The notes under the pieces: model-generated
Told to the model about the DNA's origin: nothing
Seen by the model: the letters and a program-made list of their open reading frames with translations, nothing else
Databases searched by the model: none
In this document: positions 29,070 to 37,898 of the stretch, one piece after another
Position numbering within the stretch: the stretch's first letter is position 1
Layout of the letters: each line of letters starts with the position of its first letter
Assembly: GCF_030813495.1 (NCBI RefSeq)
Contig: NZ_JAUSUI010000009.1
Location: 1 to 64,000 of the forward strand
Reading direction: 5' to 3'
Source of the DNA: Ancylobacter polymorphus
GTDB lineage: Bacteria > Pseudomonadota > Alphaproteobacteria > Rhizobiales > Xanthobacteraceae
DNA length: 64,000 nucleotides
Program-made: the position numbers and the translations under genes

Positions 29070-30761
29070 ATGACACGCAATTGCGCTCTCAATGTCGGCT
29101 GGGGCCGGCTGATCTTCGGCCAGACCTTCGACAGCCTGCCCGATCTCGTGGACACGCTGCGCGAGGAGGGCCCGGACCGGCGCGACATCGCCGTCTATGT
29201 CGAGGAGCCGCATGTGCTGCTCTCGCACGCGCCGCAGGAAGTGTTCCTCGATCCCTCGCACACCTTCCGGCTGGATCTCGCCCGCTACCAGCCTTGCGAG
29301 CGGCCGCCGGCGGGCTTTCGCGTCCGCCCGCTGGAAACGGGGGCGGATGCGGACGCCATCAACCGCATCTATGCCTCGCGCGGCATGGTGACGGTGCCGC
29401 TGGAGTTCTTCCAGTCGCCGCGCGCGCCTGATCCGCTCACCTATCTCGTGGCCGAGGATGAGGCGACCGGGCGCATCGTCGGTACGGTCACCGGCGTCGA
29501 TCACCGCCTCGCCTTCGACGATCCGGAGCGCGGCGCCTCGCTGTGGTGCCTCGCGGTCGATCCGCAGGCGCGCCAGCCCGGCATTGGCGAGGCGCTGGTG
29601 CGCTGCCTCGCCGAGCGCTTCGCACAGCAGGGCGCGGCCTTTCTCGACCTCTCCGTCATGCACGACAACGCGCAGGCCATCGCCCTCTACGAGAAGCTCG
29701 GTTTCGAGCGCGTCACCTTCTTCACCGTAAAGCGCAAGAACCCGATCAATGAGAAGCTGTTCGCGGGGCCCGAGCAGGGTGAGGGCTATAATCCCTATGC
29801 CCAGATCATCATCAATGAGGCCCGCCGCCGGGGCATTCTGGTCGAGCCGATCGACCCTGCGGGCGGCTTCTTCCGGCTGGCCTTCGGCGCCCGCACCGTG
29901 CGCTGCCGCGAGAGCCTGTCGGAACTGACCTCGGCGGTGGCGATGTCGATCTGCGACGACAAGAGCATCACCCGCCGCATCGTCGCCGAGGCGGGCGTGC
30001 GGGTGCCCGCCCAACTCACCACCAGCGCGCCGATGGACGAGATCGCCGCCTTTCTCAAGCGGCATGGGCGCCTGGTGGTGAAGCCGGCGCGCGGCGAGCA
30101 GGGGCAGGGCGTCAGCGTTGGGGTGGCTTCGCTGGACGAGCTGGACGCCGCCATCGCCGAGGCGCGCACATTCGCCAGCGAGGTGCTGGTCGAGGAATGC
30201 GTGGAGGGCGAGGATGTGCGGCTCGTCGTCATCAATTACCGCGTGGTCGCCGCCGCTATCCGCCGCCCGGCGACGGTGATCGGCGACGGGCGCAGCACGG
30301 TGCGCGCGCTGATCGAGGTGCAGAGCCGCCGGCGCGCCGCCGCCACCTCCGGGGAATCGCGCATTCCCTGCGACGGGGAGACGGAGCGCACGGTGCGCGA
30401 TGCCGGTGTCTCCATGGAGACCGTCCTGCCCGCCGGCCAGGAACTGAAGGTTCGGCGCACCGCCAATCTGCACACGGGCGGCACCATCCATGACATCACC
30501 GACATGGTGCATCCCGCCCTGGTGGACGCCGCCATCAAGGTGGCGCGGGCGATCGACATTCCCGTGGTCGGCGTCGATCTGATGGTCAAATCGCCCACCG
30601 GGCCGGACTATGCCTTCATCGAGGCCAATGAACGTCCGGGGCTCGCCAACCACGAACCGCAGCCCACCGCCGAGCGCTTCATCGACCTCTTGTTCCCCCT
30701 CGCCATTCCTGCCGGCGCGCGCCACGCCATGGACGCGCCGCAGGGGAGGGCGGAGGCATGA
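29070..30761 (+). CDS. ngg: N-acetylglutaminylglutamine synthetase (GNAT + ATP-grasp)
   Basis: A 563-residue bifunctional enzyme. After a short N-terminal part, a GNAT acetyltransferase domain occupies about residues 75–230 (SLWCLAVDPQARQPGIGEAL, FLDLSVMHDNAQAIALYEKL). The rest is an ATP-grasp ligase (SICDDKSITRRIVAEAGVRV, LVVKPARGEQGQGVSVGVAS, DYAFIEANERPGLANH). It would acetylate glutamine or the dipeptide and join two glutamines. It is 16 bases after asnO and overlaps the peptidase gene by four bases (ATGA). This domain pairing is specific to the NAGGN system. Confidence 0.93.
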   Translation: MTRNCALNVGWGRLIFGQTFDSLPDLVDTLREEGPDRRDIAVYVEEPHVLLSHAPQEVFLDPSHTFRLDLARYQPCERPPAGFRVRPLETGADADAINRIYASRGMVTVPLEFFQSPRAPDPLTYLVAEDEATGRIVGTVTGVDHRLAFDDPERGASLWCLAVDPQARQPGIGEALVRCLAERFAQQGAAFLDLSVMHDNAQAIALYEKLGFERVTFFTVKRKNPINEKLFAGPEQGEGYNPYAQIIINEARRRGILVEPIDPAGGFFRLAFGARTVRCRESLSELTSAVAMSICDDKSITRRIVAEAGVRVPAQLTTSAPMDEIAAFLKRHGRLVVKPARGEQGQGVSVGVASLDELDAAIAEARTFASEVLVEECVEGEDVRLVVINYRVVAAAIRRPATVIGDGRSTVRALIEVQSRRRAAATSGESRIPCDGETERTVRDAGVSMETVLPAGQELKVRRTANLHTGGTIHDITDMVHPALVDAAIKVARAIDIPVVGVDLMVKSPTGPDYAFIEANERPGLANHEPQPTAERFIDLLFPLAIPAGARHAMDAPQGRAEA

Positions 30762-31921
30762 CGCGGCTGACCATCGATGCGGACTATCTCGCCAAGCTGC
30801 TGCGCCGGCTGCTCGCCATCCCCAGCCCCACCGGCTACACCGACACCATCGTCCGCTTCGTCGCCAAGGAACTCGCCCATTTCGACCTGAAGGTGGAACT
30901 CACCCGGCGCGGTGCCATCCGTGCCGTCCGCCCCGGCGGCACGCCGCTGGGCGCGCGGGCGCTGGTGGCGCATGTCGACACGCTCGGCGCCCAGGTGAAG
31001 GCGCTGAAGGAGAACGGGCGTTTGTCGCTCGTGCCCATCGGCACCTGGTCGGCACGTTTCGCCGAAGGCGCGCGCGGCACGGTGTTCACCGAGAAGGGCA
31101 GCTATAGCGGCACGATCCTGCCGCTGAAGGCTTCCGGCCACACCTTCAACCACGAGGTGGACCATCTGCCGGTGGGCTGGGAGCATGTGGAAATGCGGGT
31201 CGATGCGCGGGCGCGCAACGCGGCGGATCTGCATCATCTCGGCTTCGAGATCGGCGACATCATCGCCATAGACCCGCAGCCGGAGTTCCTCGACAGCGGC
31301 TTCATCGTCTCGCGCCATCTCGACGACAAGGCCGGGGTGGCGGTGATGCTGGCGGCGATCCGGGCGCTGCACGAGGCGAAGGCGGAAACGCCGGTCGATA
31401 TTCACTGGCTGTTTTCGATCGCCGAGGAAGTGGGGGTCGGCGCCTCCGCCGTGCTCACCGCCGATGTCGCCTCGCTTGTCGTGATCGACAACGGCACCAC
31501 GGCGCCCGGGCAGAATTCCGACGAGTTCGGCGTCACGATTTCCATGGCGGATGAGAGCGGGCCGTTCGACTACCACCTCACCCGCAAGCTGGTGGAACTG
31601 TGCCGCGCCAACGACATTCGCTACCAGAAGGACGTGTTCCGCTTCTACCGCTCGGATTCGGCCAGCGCCGTGGTCGCCGGGGCGGATGTGCGCACCGCGC
31701 TCATCACCTTCGGCGTCGATGCTTCCCACGGCTATGAGCGCATCCACATGCACGCGCTGCGCTCGCTGGCGGAACTGGTGACCGCCTATGTCGTCAGCCC
31801 GGTGGAGATCACCCGCGACTTCCAGCCGACGGCCGACCTCAAGGGCTTCACCCGCCAGCCGACGCGCGAGGCGGTGCAGGAACTGTCCTCCGATGTCGAG
31901 AGCGAGGACCTTGAGGAATAG
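30758..31921 (+). CDS. M42-family hydrolase of the NAGGN osmolyte system
   Basis: A 387-residue cytosolic metallopeptidase-like protein. Metal ligands of the M42/M18 fold are visible: LVAHVDTLGAQV, RHLDDKAGVAVML, FSIAEEVGVGAS with the catalytic Glu pair, VVIDNGTTAPGQ and the C-terminal GYERIHMHAL. It is the third gene of the conserved asnO–ngg–hydrolase operon and probably recycles or trims the osmolyte. A Glu/Asp-rich tail (DVESEDLEE) ends the protein. Its exact reaction is not established from sequence. Confidence 0.9.
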   Translation: MTRLTIDADYLAKLLRRLLAIPSPTGYTDTIVRFVAKELAHFDLKVELTRRGAIRAVRPGGTPLGARALVAHVDTLGAQVKALKENGRLSLVPIGTWSARFAEGARGTVFTEKGSYSGTILPLKASGHTFNHEVDHLPVGWEHVEMRVDARARNAADLHHLGFEIGDIIAIDPQPEFLDSGFIVSRHLDDKAGVAVMLAAIRALHEAKAETPVDIHWLFSIAEEVGVGASAVLTADVASLVVIDNGTTAPGQNSDEFGVTISMADESGPFDYHLTRKLVELCRANDIRYQKDVFRFYRSDSASAVVAGADVRTALITFGVDASHGYERIHMHALRSLAELVTAYVVSPVEITRDFQPTADLKGFTRQPTREAVQELSSDVESEDLEE

Positions 31922-31980
31922 ACGCCGGGAGCCGGAAAAGTCATCCCCGGGGCGCACCGCCCGTGCGACCCGGGGCCCTC

Positions 31981-32042
31981 CGCGGGGGCCGGCGCCTTGT
32001 GAGCGTCGGCCCCGCGAAGACCGGCGGACCCGCATCCGCCGG
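31981..32042. terminator. Two GC hairpins between convergent genes
   Basis: The first stem pairs CGCGGGGGCCG (from 31981) with CGGCCCCGCG (ending 32016); the second is a perfect CCGGCGGA (32021–32028) and TCCGCCGG (32035–32042). They sit in the gap between the NAGGN operon and the autotransporter gene, which converge. Neither has a T-run, so termination would be weak or Rho-dependent. Confidence 0.45.
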
Positions 32043-32056
32043 GATAGGCGAGAGCG

Positions 32057-35000
32057 TCAGAAGCTCAGCTTGAAACTGGCATTGAAGCCATTCTCGGTGA
32101 CGCCGCCGCCATATTGGCCGGTATAGGCGACACCGAGCGTGGCGCTGGCGCCGACATGCACATCGAGCCCGGCTTCCACCACGGCGGCATCTTCGGCGAT
32201 GGCGACGCCTGTCGTGTCGAACGAAGCCGAGCCGAGGAACGCCTGCGTCGCCACCGGGGTGATGTCGCCAAAGGCATGGCGCCAGCCGGCCGAGGCCCGC
32301 AGCGTGGTCGCGAAGCTGCCGAGCACCACGTCCCTCTCGGCCCTGAGGCCGAGCGTGGTGAAGCTGGTTTCCATGTCGTTGCCGCGGGTCGCGAGCGCCG
32401 CCGCCCCGCCCCACTCGCCCGAGCTGTCGGTGTCGAGGCTGACATAAGCGAGGTTGGCGAAGGGCTCGAAGGCGGCGAAGGCGGTGTCCAGCCGGTAGCC
32501 GAGCTCGCCGAAGGCCTGGAACAGGCCGGCGTGGTAATCGGCGCTGAGGCTGTCGGTGAAGCCGGGGAAGGCGACCGACCGGGAGGTCGACACGTCCTGC
32601 CACGTATAGGCAAGCCCGGCGCGCAGGGCGAGCGCGCCCCACTGATTGCCGCCATAGGCGCCGATATGCCAGTTGTCGCTGTCGCCGGACGCGCCCTGGC
32701 CGCTGAACGAGGTGGCGCTGTAACCGCCCGCCACGCCGAGCCGCCAGCCGCCGTCAAACCCGGCATCCCCGCCCATGAGGAAGCCGCCCGTCGAGCCGTT
32801 GAAGCCGGCGGCGTTGGCGCTGCCGTCGAAATCGGTCCAGGAGCCGAAGCCGGTCACCCACAGGGCCCGTTCGGGTGTGGTCGCCGCGAGCGGCGCGGCC
32901 TTGGTGGCGAGCCCGTCGTCGATGGCCCGAGCAGCGGGGCTGCTGCCCGGTGCCGGCGCATAGCCCAGCACCGGCGCGGCGGAGGCGCCCACCGCCCCCT
33001 GCGCCGCCCGCATCCGGTCGATCAATGCGTTGCGGATCAGGCTGCTCTGCTGCACGAACAGGCTCTGCGAGGAGGCATACACCTCGCCCGCGAGCTGGTC
33101 GAAGGCGCCCCGCGCCTGCGCGTCGGTGGGAAGGAATGCCAGCGCGTTGCGCAGGGTGCCCGTCGGCCCCTTGCCCGGCAGCGTGTCGAGCGCGCTCGCC
33201 ACGGCGAACTGGTCGCGCGTCGCGGCGGCGGCGGTGAAGTCGCGCACCTGATCGTAGCGGACATAGAGGTCGTAACCGGTATTGATCGAGGTAAGGCCGA
33301 CAAAGGCTGAGACCTCGACCTCGCCGTCGACCTCGCCGTCGACCTCGCCGAAATTGCCGGTTACCCCGCCGGCGGCGCTGAGCACGCGGTAGTCGGTGCC
33401 GAAAGCGATGTCATCCACGGCGCGCAGCCGGATTGCGGCGCCGGAATCGATCGTCGCCTTGCCTTCGGCGGTGATGAGGTCCGCCTGCCCGGCGAGGTCA
33501 ACATCGATGATGTAGGTCGCGCCCTTGGCGAAGGCGACATCGCCCGCGAACACCGCCATGTCGCCGGCCCCGCCATCGGCAAGGCTGAAGATGCTGTGGT
33601 TGGTGAAGGTTTCCAGCCCGTCGAAGCGGGTGGTCTCGGCGGTGTCGGCGAGGGCCGCCGCGTAGAGGGTGCCCTTATTGGTCAGCGCGTCCTGGCCGGA
33701 GCCGAAATCGTTGACGCCGCTGACCGCCCAACCGCCGGTATTCTCGAACACGTCGTCCGACTTGGTAAGCTGGACGCGGCCGATGAGAATGCCGTCATTG
33801 GCGATCTCGATCCGCCCACCCGTGGCCTTCACCACCGTCACGGCCGAAGCGGCGGCGATCTGCTCGCGGGTGATCTCGCCGTCCAGCACCGGCAGCGCCT
33901 GGCTGATGATGATGCCGCCGGCCTCGTTGGTCAGCGTGGCGCCGCCCGTGTCGTCCTTTGCCGAGTAAGCCCCGCTGTCGATGACGATGCCGCCGGTGAT
34001 GAAGCCGAACTGCTCGACCTCCTCGGCGTCGAGACCGGGACGGTTGATGATGGTCACGCTCGCGCCGTCGGCATAGATGCCGACCTTGGCCGAGGCGATG
34101 AGGCCGCCGCTGTTCTCGATCAGCGTGTCGCCCTCGACGAGATAGGCGAGCAGGGCATAATCCTTCGAGCTGGTGATCTTTCCGCCCGTGCCGTTCTTCA
34201 CCTCCACATCGCCGCCAATGGTGACGAAGGAGGCGCCGCTGGAGCTGACGCCGGCAAGGGTGCCGCTGCCATTGCTGACCTTGGCGCTTCCGCCGAGATC
34301 ATAGACATCGATGCCGTAATTCGTGCCCGAGATCGTGCCGCTGCCGTTCTCGATGGTCAGGTCGCCTCCGCTGAACCAGGCGCCGAAGGCGGTTGAGCCG
34401 GTGATCGAGCTGGCGTCGTTCGAGACCCAGATATCGCCGGAGACGTCGTTGGCGAAGACGCCGCCGCTGCTCTTGGTCGTGCCGGTGATCTTGCTGCCGT
34501 TTTCGTTGACGAGCGTGAAGCTGTCGGCCTGCCAGACATTCAGCCCGGCCGAGTTTCCGCTGATGGCGTTGCTGTCTCCGCCCGAATTGGTGATCTTCAC
34601 CGAGCCGACATCGTTGAAGATAACGCCGGAGGAGGCGAAGCCCGTGCCGGTGATCGAGCCTTTGACGGTGACGTCGATTTCCGACGCCACGATCTCCAGC
34701 GCGTTATCCTTGGTGGACATGTTGCTGAAGGTGCCGCTGACCTTGCCATCGGTGGTCTTGAGATAGACGCTGTCGCCGTAAATGTTGGTGATGGTGCCGG
34801 ATTTCTGGTGGAAATCGATATCCCCGCCCTGCAGGAGCTGGATCTCGATGCCGTCGGCGACATCGGCGGCGACATTCACCGTGCGGTCGGTGCGGCCGCT
34901 GGTGACGATCTCTTCATAGCCGGCCGGCGAGGCCGTCGCGCAGGCCACCACCGTGCCGTCGCGCACGCAGTCCGCCCGCGCTTGCGGGCTGAGGCCCGAG

Positions 35001-35080
35001 AAGGCGGCGACGAGCGCGCCACCGGCCGCGATTCTCCCGACGGCGCGCCTGCGGCTCACCCGGCGTTCAAGCTTCCCCAT
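32057..35080 (-). CDS. Classical (type Va) autotransporter, adhesin-like
   Basis: A 1007-residue secreted surface protein. The N-terminus has a long signal region with RRVSRRRAVGRIAAGGALVA and a cut near SPQARA-DC. The passenger (about residues 40–640) is a beta-helix of short repeats rich in Gly, Ser, Asn and Thr (ITGTGFASSGVIF, KITGTTKSSGGVF, LTIENGSGTISGT). A hinge with EVDGEVDGEVEV follows, then the translocator barrel from about residue 735 (ALWVTGFGSWTDFDGSANAA) ending in NASFKLSF with the terminal Phe needed for outer membrane assembly. No protease triad is obvious. It is downstream of a two-component pair on the same strand. Confidence 0.9.
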   Translation of the reverse strand: MGKLERRVSRRRAVGRIAAGGALVAAFSGLSPQARADCVRDGTVVACATASPAGYEEIVTSGRTDRTVNVAADVADGIEIQLLQGGDIDFHQKSGTITNIYGDSVYLKTTDGKVSGTFSNMSTKDNALEIVASEIDVTVKGSITGTGFASSGVIFNDVGSVKITNSGGDSNAISGNSAGLNVWQADSFTLVNENGSKITGTTKSSGGVFANDVSGDIWVSNDASSITGSTAFGAWFSGGDLTIENGSGTISGTNYGIDVYDLGGSAKVSNGSGTLAGVSSSGASFVTIGGDVEVKNGTGGKITSSKDYALLAYLVEGDTLIENSGGLIASAKVGIYADGASVTIINRPGLDAEEVEQFGFITGGIVIDSGAYSAKDDTGGATLTNEAGGIIISQALPVLDGEITREQIAAASAVTVVKATGGRIEIANDGILIGRVQLTKSDDVFENTGGWAVSGVNDFGSGQDALTNKGTLYAAALADTAETTRFDGLETFTNHSIFSLADGGAGDMAVFAGDVAFAKGATYIIDVDLAGQADLITAEGKATIDSGAAIRLRAVDDIAFGTDYRVLSAAGGVTGNFGEVDGEVDGEVEVSAFVGLTSINTGYDLYVRYDQVRDFTAAAATRDQFAVASALDTLPGKGPTGTLRNALAFLPTDAQARGAFDQLAGEVYASSQSLFVQQSSLIRNALIDRMRAAQGAVGASAAPVLGYAPAPGSSPAARAIDDGLATKAAPLAATTPERALWVTGFGSWTDFDGSANAAGFNGSTGGFLMGGDAGFDGGWRLGVAGGYSATSFSGQGASGDSDNWHIGAYGGNQWGALALRAGLAYTWQDVSTSRSVAFPGFTDSLSADYHAGLFQAFGELGYRLDTAFAAFEPFANLAYVSLDTDSSGEWGGAAALATRGNDMETSFTTLGLRAERDVVLGSFATTLRASAGWRHAFGDITPVATQAFLGSASFDTTGVAIAEDAAVVEAGLDVHVGASATLGVAYTGQYGGGVTENGFNASFKLSF
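33316..33350. repeat. Three tandem 12-bp repeats inside the autotransporter gene
   Basis: The unit CGACCTCGCCGT is repeated three times (the last copy ends in A). On the coding strand it encodes the EVDG repeats. As the unit is 12 bases, gain or loss of copies would change the linker length without breaking the frame. Confidence 0.75.
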
Positions 35081-35199
35081 AGCCCTTCGATTCCCATCCA
35101 GCCCTCAACCTGGGGCGGCAAGGTAGCGAAGCCGGAAATCGAATGATTACAGAAGCTTACCGGAGGTATTGGAGGGTTGTTCCGTCGACGAAGTGCCGC

Positions 35200-35880
35200 T
35201 CAGGTCAAGATGATCGGCTCGCAGAACTGGTAGCCCCAATTGCGGATGGCGCGCAGCGGATGCGCGCCTCCACCGCATTGCCGCATCTTGGCGGAGAGGC
35301 GGGACATGGTCACGGTGAGGGCGTTGCGGTTCGGCGCGCGGTCGCCCTGTTCGAGCACGACGATGATCTGCCAGGTCTCCAGCCGGTGGTCCTGCGCCCG
35401 GGCGAAGGCCGCGAGCAGCGCGGCCTCCGGGGCGGAAAGGCCGATTGTGCCCTTTGGTCCCACCAGCGTGAGCCGCACCGTGTCAAGCACAAGCCCCGTC
35501 GGCGCCGGCGCGGCCGGGCGCAGGCGCCGCGACAGCGCCAGAATGGCGGCGGTCAGCTCCTCCAGCGAGACCGGCTTCGGCAGATAGATATCCGCGCCGC
35601 TTTCATAGCCGATCCGCTTGTCGTCGCTGCGGGTACGGGCGGTCATCATGATGATGCCGATATCAGGGTTGGTGACGCGCAGCCTCCGGGTGAGGCTCAG
35701 CCCATCCTCTCCGGGAAGGTTGAGATCAACCACGACGAGGTCGATGCGCAGCGCCTGCCCCTGTTCGGCGATGGCTTCGGCGCAGTCGAAACCGACCACA
35801 TGGTGGCCCTCGCCCTTCAGGGCGTTGACGATGGCCGTTCGCAGATCGTCATTGTCTTCGACGACGGCAATGCTGAGCAT
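35200..35880 (-). CDS. OmpR-type response regulator
   Basis: A 226-residue regulator. The receiver domain has the acidic pair (VVEDNDDLRT), the phospho-acceptor Asp in LVVVDLNLPGEDGLSL, the Thr of MMTARTRSDD and the Lys in LPKPVSLEEL. The C-terminal winged-helix (Trans_reg_C-like) covers about residues 130–220 (LSAPEAALLAAFARAQD, NRNALTVTMSRLSAKMR, LRAIRNWGYQFCEP). Its start lies 64 bases inside the 3' end of the kinase gene, so the pair is translationally coupled. The autotransporter gene follows 120 bases downstream and is a likely target. Confidence 0.9.
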   Translation of the reverse strand: MLSIAVVEDNDDLRTAIVNALKGEGHHVVGFDCAEAIAEQGQALRIDLVVVDLNLPGEDGLSLTRRLRVTNPDIGIIMMTARTRSDDKRIGYESGADIYLPKPVSLEELTAAILALSRRLRPAAPAPTGLVLDTVRLTLVGPKGTIGLSAPEAALLAAFARAQDHRLETWQIIVVLEQGDRAPNRNALTVTMSRLSAKMRQCGGGAHPLRAIRNWGYQFCEPIILT

Positions 35881-37811
35881 GGCAACCAGACGCTGAAGCG
35901 CGCTCTTCCCTCGATGAATTCGTATGTAATCAAACCATCAAGTAGGTCCACGATTCCGTGAACGATGTAAAGTCCCAGGCCGGAACCGCTCTTGGTACGT
36001 GCGTGTGGGCCGCGATAGAATTTCTCGAACAGCTGCGTCGGATCGGGCACGCCCGTGCGCCCGCACTCGTTTTCGACCGTGATCCGCACGCCGGGGCCGG
36101 CCTCGCCCGGCTCCGCCGCGGCCGTCACCTCCACGGTCGAGCCCTCCGGCGAGTATTTCAGCGCATTGTCGATGAGATTGTGCAGCACCGTGGCGATGAG
36201 CCGGGCGTCGGAGGTGACGGCGGGCAGCGCCCCGACATGCAGGGCCACCCGCCCGGCCTCGGAACTCGCCGCCACCGCCGCCCGCAGCGCCGCCGCGACA
36301 TCCACCGGCGCTCGCACCACGTCGAGGCCCTTCTGCTCCATGCGGTCGGCGAAGCTGCAGCGGTCGATGATGCCTTGCATATTGCCGAAGGCGGCCTCGA
36401 TCAGCCGGCGCGGCTCGCCCGCCACCTTCGCCGTGTCGACGCAGAGGCGGATGACGGAAAGCGGCGTGCGCAATTCATGGGTAAGCATCGCCATGAACCG
36501 GTTCTGCATCTCGAACTGCGCCCGCTGCAGTTCCAGCTGGCCGCGCGTGAGATCGAGCGCCAGCTGTGCTTCGATGCCGCGCTCGCGCGCTTCCCGCGAG
36601 CGCAGGGCCAGCAGCACGAACATGGGCAGGTCGGACAGCAGCCCGTGGATGATGTTGGCGTCGAGGTTCCAGGCAGAGGCGGGCACCACGCCGAGGATCG
36701 GCAGCATGGTGAGCAGGAGCGCCACCGCCTGGATGACATAGAAGATGCGCAGCACCCGCCGGCCGGGCGGCGCCTCGCGGCGCGTGCCGAACGCCATCAG
36801 CGGCAGCAGCAGCACGATGAGCGCCACCACCACGGCGTTCAGCTTCAGCGCCTGCTGGGTGGCGCCCGCCGCCAGCAGGCCGAAGGCGACGACCAAGGCC
36901 AGCAGCAGCGTGTCGATGCCCCAGCGCGCCAGAGGCATCAGGTCGAACTGGCGCAGCAGCAGGCGGTTGGTCAGCAGCGAGAACAGCGGCGTGGCGATGA
37001 TCGCGACGCTGGTGAGCATGTCGACGAAGCCCGCCGGCGCGTTGGGAAAGATCAGGGCGCCATAGCCCATAATCAGCACGTTATAGCTGATGAAAAACAG
37101 CTGGTTGACCGCGAAGCAGCCCACCACGATGTCGTGGTTGAGGGCGAAGTCGCTGGCGGTCCAGAACAGGATGAACAGCAGCAGCGCCAGGATGAAGATC
37201 TGGCTGACATGGATATGCAGGTCGCGCAGCGCCGCCACTTGCGGCACGAGCGCCTCGGCGTGCATCAGCGAGGTGCTCGTGGTGGTGAGGCGCAGATAAT
37301 AGGTCGTCTCCGGCCCGCTCGGCCAGATGGTGAAGCCGAGCGTGACCGAGGGCATCTCACGTTCGAGAAACGGGGTGCGGTCGCCGGTGACATATTCGCG
37401 CCAGACGCCTTGCCGGCCGGGCACGGGTTCGAACAGGGCGACCCGATCGAGATAGGTCGGGCGGATGCGCAGCACCAGCGGCCCGCCATCGGCCGGCCCG
37501 ACGGTCAGCCGCAGCCAGGTCGCGGAGGGCGTATAGCCGCGCGTGAGAATGGGCGCGACGGGCGTGAAGGCGGCACCGCTCACCTCGTCGATGGTCATGG
37601 TGCCGTCGCGGTCCTCAAACATGGCGCGGGCGATCACATGGTCCTGCGAGGGAATTGTCGCCGTCCAGGCGATGGCGCCGCCGCCGCCGACGAGGAGCAG
37701 CAGGATGAGCAGGCGGGCGACCGCGGAAAGCGGGCTGCTGCGGTTGTCGGAGATGCGCGCCCGCGCCCGCCCGGCGGCCTGTGGCGTCTCATCCCCTGCC
37801 GGCTGCTGCAT
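35817..37811 (-). CDS. 7TMR-DISM-type sensor histidine kinase
   Basis: A 664-residue membrane kinase. ATG 37809–37811 follows GGCGGAGC; a GTG 39 bases upstream is possible. After an N-terminal span comes a periplasmic beta-sandwich like 7TMR-DISM extracellular domains (WLRLTVGPADGGPLVLRIRP, YYLRLTTTSTSL), which often bind carbohydrates. Seven hydrophobic spans follow (about residues 205–395), then HisKA with phospho-acceptor His in MLTHELRTPLSVIR, and HATPase_c with NLIDNALKYSPEG and GSGLGLYIVHGIVD. The end overlaps the response regulator gene by 64 bases. Signal unknown. Confidence 0.9.
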   Translation of the reverse strand: MQQPAGDETPQAAGRARARISDNRSSPLSAVARLLILLLLVGGGGAIAWTATIPSQDHVIARAMFEDRDGTMTIDEVSGAAFTPVAPILTRGYTPSATWLRLTVGPADGGPLVLRIRPTYLDRVALFEPVPGRQGVWREYVTGDRTPFLEREMPSVTLGFTIWPSGPETTYYLRLTTTSTSLMHAEALVPQVAALRDLHIHVSQIFILALLLFILFWTASDFALNHDIVVGCFAVNQLFFISYNVLIMGYGALIFPNAPAGFVDMLTSVAIIATPLFSLLTNRLLLRQFDLMPLARWGIDTLLLALVVAFGLLAAGATQQALKLNAVVVALIVLLLPLMAFGTRREAPPGRRVLRIFYVIQAVALLLTMLPILGVVPASAWNLDANIIHGLLSDLPMFVLLALRSREARERGIEAQLALDLTRGQLELQRAQFEMQNRFMAMLTHELRTPLSVIRLCVDTAKVAGEPRRLIEAAFGNMQGIIDRCSFADRMEQKGLDVVRAPVDVAAALRAAVAASSEAGRVALHVGALPAVTSDARLIATVLHNLIDNALKYSPEGSTVEVTAAAEPGEAGPGVRITVENECGRTGVPDPTQLFEKFYRGPHARTKSGSGLGLYIVHGIVDLLDGLITYEFIEGRARFSVWLPCSALPSSKTMTICERPSSTP

Positions 37812-37898
37812 GCCGCTCCGCCCGTCTTCGGCCCGCAATCGGCGCGGCACCCGTCCTGAGATAAGCGGTCCCAGATAGACCAGGGACCCCTCCGTTCG

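Noticed and set aside
26408-29188. Very long minus-strand open frame opposite TetR and asnO
   Set aside because: A GC-rich antisense shadow; residues are His/Arg/Gly-rich with no motif, while the plus-strand genes have complete families.
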